The notes under the pieces: model-generated
Told to the model about the DNA's origin: nothing
Database searches by the model: none
What the model saw: the letters and a program-made list of their open reading frames with translations, nothing else
In this document: piece after piece, positions 59,801 through 64,000 of the stretch
Numbering within the stretch: position 1 is the first letter of the stretch
Layout of the letters: each line of letters starts with the position of its first letter
DNA from: Valencia hispanica
Taxonomy: Eukaryota; Chordata; Actinopteri; Cyprinodontiformes; Valenciidae
Assembly: GCA_963556495.2 (NCBI GenBank)
Contig: OY747705.1
Span: 23,425,501-23,489,500, forward strand
Direction of reading: 5' to 3'
Length of the DNA: 64,000 bases
Translations under genes and position numbers: made by a program

Positions 59801-62236
59801 ACAATTGTTACTGTCCGTTTTATTTTATTTTTGTAGCATATTTGAAAACAAAATGGTTGAGCAAGTTGATTTACAAGTAAAAAACATTAAGCACAAAAAA
59901 TGACAAAGAAACTATTTAGAGAAACAAATACAGTAAACTTGAGTAAAGCAGGCCAAAAGAAAGACACCAACATATAAAACCTGATGGGAAAGTGAAATGC
60001 CGAAGGAGAAGAAAGCAAGGCGGCGTGCTCGTGTGTCTGAAGAGACCTAGATTACGCACTGCCCCACCTACCCCGCCCCCCCCTCAGAGCCATCACCACA
60101 GTTAAGGACTTCATCCTCAGCACCCCCCTCCACACCCCACACTTATAAGGCCTAGCATCACCTTCTTTCACCACAACCTTTTATATTCATAAAGCAGATG
60201 TGAGGAAGCAGTTTAAGAGAAGAGAGGAAAGCCCCCGGCCCAGACGATGTATCTCCTGCCACTCTTATACACTGTGCAAATGAGCTGGCCCCAGTGTTTT
60301 CGGGCATTTTCAACTCCACACTGGACGCATGTCATGTGCCTGCCTACTTCAAGACCTCCACCATAGTCCCTGTTCACATGAAGCCCAGGAACACTAGACT
60401 TAATGACTACAGACCTGTGGCTCTGACATCTGTGGTCATGAAGTCATTTGAGCGCCTGGTTCTCTCCTACCTCAAGACCCTCACTGCCCCCCTCCTGGAC
60501 CCCCTGCAGTTTGCCTACAGAGCCAACAAGTCTATAGACGACACCATCAACATGGCTCTATACTTCATCCTGCAGCATCTGGACTCCCCCAGGAACCTAC
60601 GCCAGGATTCTGTTTGTGGACTTCAGCTCTGCCTTTAACACCATCCTTCCAGACTTCCTCCGAGGCAAGCTGTCCCAGATGAGCGTGCCTGATCCCATCT
60701 GCAGGTGGATCACTGACTTCCTGACTAACAGGAAGCAGGATGTGAGACTGGGGAAGAATGTCTCGGACTCTCGGAAAATCAGCACTGGGTCCCCTTAGGG
60801 CTGTGTTCTTTCTCATCTGCTCTTCTCCTTTACACAAATAGCTGCACCTCCAACCACTAGTCTGTCAAGTTAATAGGGGTGACTGTGGCTCAGGAGTGAG
60901 GAGTTTGTCTTGGAACCAGAGGGTTGCCGGTTCGAGCCCCCACTCCGTCCGTCTCAGTCGTTGTGTCCTTGGGCAAGACACTTCACCCTTCTGCCTACTG
61001 GTGGTGGTCAGAGGGCCCGGTGGCGCCAGTGTTCGGCAGCCTTGCTTCTGTAAGTGTGCCCCAGGGCAGCTGTGGCTGTAGCTTGCCACCACCAGTGCGT
61101 GAATGGGTGAAGGACTGAATGTAGTGTGAAGCGTTTTTGGGGTCCTCAAGAACTAAATAAAGAGCTATACAAGTACAGGCCATTTACCATTTAATTAAGT
61201 TGGCAGATGACACCATCGTTATTGGACTCATCTCGGACAGGTATTAGTCTGCCTACAGGATGGAGGCTGAACGTCTGCCTACAGGATGGAGGCTGAATGT
61301 CTGGTGTCCTGGTGCAGCCACAACAACTTGGTGCTGAACGCCCAGAAGACTGTGGAAAATATTGTGGACTTTAGGAAGTACACATCCCCTACTTCCCTCC
61401 ATAATCCTGACAGACATCACCACTATGAACTCATTCCGCTCCCTGGGCACCACCATCACCCAGGACTTCAAGTGGGAGCCCACCATCACCTCCGTCTTAG
61501 AGAAGCAATTTCCTAATGTTGTGAACCTGTTCACACATATGGCAATAAAACCTTTCTGAGTCTGAGTCAAACTGATCTTGAATCCAGTATAGAAACAGCA
61601 GATTTAAAACCAGATTTAGAAAACCTGCAGCATTAATATCAAGTGGCAGGTTGGTCCTATGTCAAGAAGCTGCCACTGCAAAAGCACATTCCTTTCTGCA
61701 TTTCAGTTTTGACCTCAGTTGCCTAAGGGCCAATGCATCAACATTTTTAAAGATAAGCAAAAAATAATCTTATCATCAAAACAGAAACCAAGACAAGTGA
61801 AATTTTCTACAACTTTGGCGATATCATCTTGCCTTCAGTGCTTGCTAATAGATGTGCTGCAGGCAGCAAAGAAAGGATCGTTCAAGGTCAATATGTAGAA
61901 CTGTTGTCTTCCATTTTAAAGATGACAAAGGCATTGATATGTTTTGAGATCTTTAAAAGTAGATACGATTCAGCTATGTCATACAGCCGATAAAAACTGG
62001 TCTTGGTAACTGTAATCATTTGCTTCCCTACTTAAAAAACCGCAAAACAAAGCAAACAAAAACAACACTACCTATCTAAAACAGAATGTACCTTAGCTAC
62101 AGACCTGGCTCTTGTTGAGTTTGCTCTCTACTTGTTTGAGAACATCATTGTCATTTCCTTTATGGTTGCTCAGTCCTTCAGTCACTAGCAAAAGCAGCAG
62201 CGGCAATGCTGACGCCAGGGTCCAGAGGGGGTTCAT
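32415..62236 (-). CDS. Secreted multi-EGF protein with C-terminal EMI-like module, 21 exons
   Basis: The family is not recognised; the exons join in phase to about 804 aa. Exons (minus strand): 62105-62236, 59672-59738, 56835-57002, 56293-56418, 56019-56159, 55738-55863, 54387-54509, 54065-54187, 53839-53961, 51417-51539, 50964-51086, 47866-47991, 47256-47384, 39215-39307, 38218-38313, 36344-36439, 36011-36106, 35467-35568, 35258-35363, 32726-32842 and 32415-32493; some borders are uncertain by 1 bp. Exon 1 gives a signal peptide ([20 protein letters not shown]). Exon 3 is a Cys-rich lead-in module. Exons 4-13 each encode one EGF module, nine opening with a calcium-binding DxDEC/DxNEC start. 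Exons 14-19 each encode one short EGF of the CxPPC..GGxC..CxC type. Exons 20-21 encode a 65-residue Cys module. The product is probably secreted or matrix-bound. The first exon's donor is a weak GTCTGT, and a second in-frame ATG lies 15 bp upstream at 62251. VWDE-, MEGF- and fibulin-like proteins are possible relatives. Confidence 0.82.
32846..34190 (-). mobile_element. L2-type LINE, internally deleted, ending at a splice acceptor
   Basis: On the minus strand, 5' to 3': [14 protein letters not shown] (33838-34086), [20 protein letters not shown] (33449-33718, then an internal deletion into a NYADD word) and [20 protein letters not shown] through [20 protein letters not shown] (32967-33449). 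The 3' tail of TTGCC units (32846-32856) directly precedes the AG of the EGF gene exon at 32842. Confidence 0.85.
34254..34314. repeat. Imperfect hairpin with embedded direct repeat
   Basis: ATGATCTGTGTATTGTCC...ACAA at 34254-34276 is the reverse complement, with one mismatch, of 34292-34314. The 15 bp between them repeat part of the right arm. It lies in the EGF gene intron 19 region. Confidence 0.75.
34315..35257. other. EGF gene intron sequence, nothing recognised
   Basis: AT-rich, with no coding or repeat family recognised. Confidence 0.5.
36506..38105 (-). mobile_element. Tc1-like DNA transposon, nearly intact, one frameshift
   Basis: The element is about 1.6 kb and is flanked by TA duplications (36504-36505 and 38106-38107). 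It has long inverted terminal repeats of roughly 210 bp that begin CAGTGGCTTGCAAAA. The transposase is on the minus strand: 37736 down to about 37350 encodes the paired-type DNA-binding half ([20 protein letters not shown]...), and 37347-36850 encodes the DDE catalytic half ([32 protein letters not shown]). The two halves are in different frames, consistent with a one-base loss in an A run near 37370. It lies in the EGF gene intron between exons 15 and 16. Confidence 0.9.
38314..39214. repeat. EGF gene intron with a LINE 3' fragment
   Basis: About 38960-39122 ends in AGCTGAATTTCCCATCTGTG and GGGTGATTGTATTCTAT, a LINE 3' terminus on the plus strand. The same family appears in reverse at 52655-53330. 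The remainder is unassigned. Confidence 0.5.
39694..40389. mobile_element. MITE-like element with about 48-bp terminal inverted repeats
   Basis: The left end TATGGGCAGCCTAAGAGACC...GGCCCATGGGTCCC (39695-39741) matches the reverse complement of the right end, GGGACCCATGGACCGGAAGT...AGGCTCCCCATA (40341-40388). The interior is non-coding and about 600 bp long. The superfamily is unknown to me. Confidence 0.7.
40390..42411. other. EGF gene large intron, unassigned part
   Basis: Contains AT-rich sequence and an isolated 135-codon frame (40907-41314) without family resemblance, codon bias or splice partners. I do not call it a gene. Confidence 0.4.
42416..43364 (+). mobile_element. TTAA-flanked (Kolobok-like) element carrying a THAP zinc finger
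   Basis: The element is about 950 bp, with TTAA at 42412-42415 and 43365-43368 and inverted ends AGGAGTCATGACCT / AGGTTATGACTCCT (13 of 14 matched). Inside, 42720-43016 is a 98-codon frame that reads as a complete THAP domain: an [15 protein letters not shown] start, [16 protein letters not shown] and KGAIPAI near the end. One in-frame TGA (42825-42827) interrupts it. THAP domains and TTAA targets together are known from Kolobok transposons. No catalytic region is present, so this copy is non-autonomous. Confidence 0.75.
43369..44242. other. EGF gene large intron, unassigned part
   Basis: A short frame at 43397-43621 ends in [14 protein letters not shown] before a GTAAAA donor-like word and could be an exon of the relic described at 44845-45480. 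Otherwise nothing is recognised. Confidence 0.3.
44247..44667. mobile_element. TTAA-flanked MITE with perfect 16-bp inverted ends
   Basis: AGAGCAACTCACCCCC at 44247-44262 is perfectly inverted at 44652-44667, with TTAA on both outer sides (44243-44246 and 44668-44671). The element is 421 bp with no credible coding content. A related partial copy lies at 27081-27270. Confidence 0.85.
44845..45480 (+). pseudogene. Relic of an uncharacterised teleost gene family
   Basis: Two exon-like pieces are visible. 44845-44935 encodes [20 protein letters not shown], and 45226-45430 encodes [19 protein letters not shown], then [19 protein letters not shown] and DLSNSMC. I recognise this order (an FPIxLGxK segment, an IGILLV segment, then SLKIIxEGxxVxDNL) from a repeated, uncharacterised fish protein type. 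A one-base shift after the last Cys (about 45398) breaks the continuation, and a stop follows. No complete gene surrounds it. Confidence 0.4.
46293..46655 (-). mobile_element. tRNA-headed SINE-like repeat
   Basis: The plus strand reads CATCCATTATCTGTACCCGT... through TTTTTGGACTGTGGGAGGAA to GGGATTCGAACGCGGGCC. Reversed, the last part is a B-box-like GTTCGAATCCC, with TTGGTAGCACTGTTGC upstream in the A-box position. A poly-G run sits at about 46341-46354. The element is on the minus strand, and a partial copy lies at 18982-19104. Confidence 0.65.
48774..50033 (+). mobile_element. Tc1-like DNA transposon, decayed transposase
   Basis: The ends CAGTCGTGGCCAAAAGTTTT (48774) and AAACGTTTGGCCACAACTG (to 50033) form imperfect inverted repeats flanked by TA. 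Between them the plus strand encodes transposase pieces in several frames: [20 protein letters not shown] (49112), [42 protein letters not shown] and [15 protein letters not shown] (49913). The DDE residues are present in pieces, but stops and shifts prevent expression. Confidence 0.85.
51932..52225 (-). mobile_element. tRNA-headed SINE in EGF gene intron
   Basis: Second copy of the family at 11368-11670, in the same orientation. It starts with TAATGGCTTGCATTTATATA and ends CACTGAGCTACAGCCGGCC, the reversed polymerase III head. Confidence 0.75.
52650..53330 (-). repeat. LINE 3'-end fragment with (AATAG)n tail
   Basis: GAATAGAATAGTATCGAATC at 52657 is followed by TTTTATTGTCCCAAAGAGGG, the reverse of the 3' terminus seen at about 39060-39122. 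Non-coding and decayed. Confidence 0.5.
54510..55737. other. EGF gene intron, nothing recognised
   Basis: AT-rich DNA between exons 6 and 7. No repeat family was identified. Confidence 0.5.
57960..59420 (+). mobile_element. Decayed Tc1-like DNA transposon in EGF gene intron
   Basis: ATTGGGATTTTATGTGGCAG at about 57983, AAAGAGTCCACCTGTGGAGT near 58861, GTTAGAATGGCCTATTTAAA at 59220 and TTTGCAAAGAAGAATTGGCA at 59324 fall in the order expected for the same Tc1 family as 22505-23690. No open transposase frame remains. Confidence 0.6.
60170..61570 (+). mobile_element. Jockey/CR1-like LINE fragment, with SINE inserted
   Basis: The plus strand encodes [36 protein letters not shown] and [20 protein letters not shown] (60294-60600), then in another frame [15 protein letters not shown] and [20 protein letters not shown] (60616-60798), then after the [15 protein letters not shown] (61201) and a 3' end TATGGCAATAAAACCTTTCT. 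Frameshifts near 60600 and a stop at 60798 inactivate it. It is antisense in intron 1 of the EGF gene. Confidence 0.8.
60878..61195 (+). mobile_element. tRNA-headed SINE nested in the LINE
   Basis: It starts GGTGACTGTGGCTCAGGAGT, an A-box-like head, has GGTTCGAGCCC as the B box, then TGGGCAAGACACTTCACC and CCCCAGGGCAGCTGTGGCTG. AAGTT words at about 60867 and 61196 may be the target duplication. Confidence 0.75.
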
Positions 62237-63106
62237 CACCTGAAACTGCATCAACAAGTCAGAGCATTTATTAGAGCACAAAATGACATAGTTTCCTGTA
62301 AGTCAGAGAACAGAGACACATAGTCTATTTAGTCCATGTTTAGGCATGAAAGGCATCATGTGGGGAGAAAAGCACCCTGTTATTAACACCAGCCCTCTAA
62401 GGCTGTCTTGCACAAAACAAAAGAAATGTACTATAGTACTATAGATGCTTGAACAATGATTACTGTCTGATACAGTGTTTTCCTTGTCACTGAAGCACAA
62501 TAATCTATACCAACTTTAAAAACATTAGTAAAGGTTACTGGGCTACATAAAATTGATCAGAATGCAAACTTTTAAATAAAATCTAACTGAATTAGAACTT
62601 CATGTTAACCTCACAGTGGAGATCCTTTGATGAGACAAAACTGAATTTCAGTGTACATTTATTTATTTAGCACATTAAAAATAACAAGTTGATCGAAGCA
62701 CTTTATAAAATGTCAAAGAAAGAAAAGCAATAAAAACAAATATAAGTAATAAAAGTAAAGAAAGAGCATCTGCTCTAACAAGATCTCAGACTCCGCCAGA
62801 ATCAAAAGCCAAAAAAAAGAAAAAAGTGAAGCTGCCATTTAAAGAACACAATAGGCTCACTCATAATAATATTAAATGGCAATCTATGCAGTTTTGGTAC
62901 ATCCATCGCAACAGCTTGGCCACCTTTAATTCGTTATTTTTACTTTTTCAAAATTGATATTTTGGTTCTCTGTTTCTACAGGACACATTTTTAAATAAAA
63001 TGCATTAATTATGCTAAAGTGGACATTTTATGGTCAAAATAATAAAATGAAAGTTTTGATTAAGTTCAAATGGACCCATAGATTGCCTCCAAACAAAACC
63101 AAGATA
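62237..63106. promoter_or_regulatory. 5' flank of the EGF gene
   Basis: AT-rich upstream region on the minus strand. The promoter must lie here or beyond if no further 5' exon exists. I see no convincing TATA box or CpG-rich block. Confidence 0.3.
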
Positions 63107-64000
63107 CAGTGAGGAACATAAGTATTTGAACACCCTGCAATTTTGCAAGTTCTCTCATTTAGACATGAGGGAGGGGTCTAAAATTCACATTGAAGGTGTT
63201 TTTCCACTGAGAGATTTTTAATTTTTTTTAATTTAGGAAATCACATTGTCTGATTTTTAAATAATTTATTTGTATTTTATTGCTGCACATAAGAATTTGA
63301 ACACCTTGCAATCAGCAAGAATTCTGGCTGTTACTCTACCTTTAAAAAGTCCACCTCTACTCCACTTATTAATCTAAATTAGTAGCACCTGTCTGAGCTA
63401 GTTAAAGACACCTGTCCACCCCACAGTCAGTCAGACTCCAACTACTATCATGGGCAAGACCAAAGAGCTGTCAAAAGACACCAGAGACAAAATTGTAGAC
63501 CTCCAAGTCTGAAAAGGGCTTCCGGGCAATTGCTAAGCAGCTCGGTGAAAATCGAAACAACTGTTGGAGTAATTGTTAGAAATGGAAGAGGATAAAGATG
63601 ACTGTCTCCCTCGTACTGCGGCTCCATACAAGATCTCACCTCGTGGGGTATCACTGATGATAAGAAATGTGAGAAATCAGCCCAGAACTACAAGGGAGGA
63701 GCTGGTAAATGGCACGAAAAGAGCTAAGACCACAGTTTCAAACATTACTGTCAGTAGAACACTACACCATCATGGTTTAAAATCATGCATTGCACGGCAG
63801 GTTTCCCTGCTAAAGTCATCACATGTCAAGGCTCGTCTGAAGTTTGCCAATAACCATCTGGATGATCCAGAGGAGGCATGGGAGAAAGTCATGCCGTCAG
63901 ATGAGACCAAAATAGAACTTTTTGGTCTTAACTTCACTCGCCGTGTTTGGAGGAAAAAGAAGGATGAGTTGAATGCAAGAACACCATCCCTACTGTGAAC
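63107..64000 (+). mobile_element. Tc1-like DNA transposon, cut by window end
   Basis: It begins CAGTGAGGAACATAAGTATT after TA at 63105-63106. The transposase starts near 63450 (MGKTKELSKDTRDKIVDLQ). A frameshift follows, and 63573-63998 continues with [20 protein letters not shown] and [14 protein letters not shown] text to [15 protein letters not shown], the first catalytic Asp region. The C-terminal half lies outside the window. Confidence 0.85.

Noticed and set aside
60878..60960. tRNA gene suggested by A- and B-box-like sequence
   Set aside because: It belongs to the head of a dispersed SINE with two more copies in the window; no complete cloverleaf is seen.

Overview
This window is nuclear DNA from a teleost fish. 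It carries vertebrate-type multi-exon genes with GT..AG introns, and the intergenic and intronic space is packed with transposable elements typical of teleosts: L2-type and jockey/CR1-like LINE pieces, tRNA-headed SINEs, several Tc1-like elements at different stages of decay, and TTAA-flanked MITE-like elements, one of which carries a THAP zinc finger. No bacterial, organellar, CRISPR or viral features were seen. All gene models below were built by hand from splice sites, reading-frame phase and protein motifs. Family names come from motif recognition, not from a database search.

Layout. (1) 286-5104, minus strand: a complete four-exon UQCRH gene (hinge subunit of respiratory complex III, 90 aa). 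(2) 6168-11895, plus strand: a complete nine-exon CYP2-family cytochrome P450 (500 aa), divergently arranged from UQCRH with about 1.06 kb between the two start codons. (3) 11.9-17.2 kb: repeat-rich intergenic DNA. (4) 17250-25251, plus strand: a ubiquitin-specific protease of the USP37-like type (about 770 aa) with an intact catalytic domain and an N-terminal half built from several short exons in the same phase. (5) 25.3-32.4 kb: intergenic DNA holding a decayed Tc1 element, a partial TTAA MITE and a decayed copy of a CYP2 last exon. (6) 32415-62236, minus strand: a 21-exon gene for a secreted protein of about 804 aa, with a signal peptide, ten EGF modules mostly of calcium-binding type, six short EGF modules and a C-terminal cysteine module that resembles an EMI domain. 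Its introns hold most of the transposons. (7) 62.2-64.0 kb: upstream DNA and the start of another Tc1-like element cut by the window edge.

The genes do not form one pathway. UQCRH is housekeeping (mitochondrial), the P450 is an endoplasmic-reticulum monooxygenase, the USP removes ubiquitin, and the EGF protein is extracellular. The least familiar item is the EGF/EMI-like protein. One of its final splice acceptors lies directly against the 3' tail of an L2 LINE, so the LINE tail appears to supply the pyrimidine tract for that exon.
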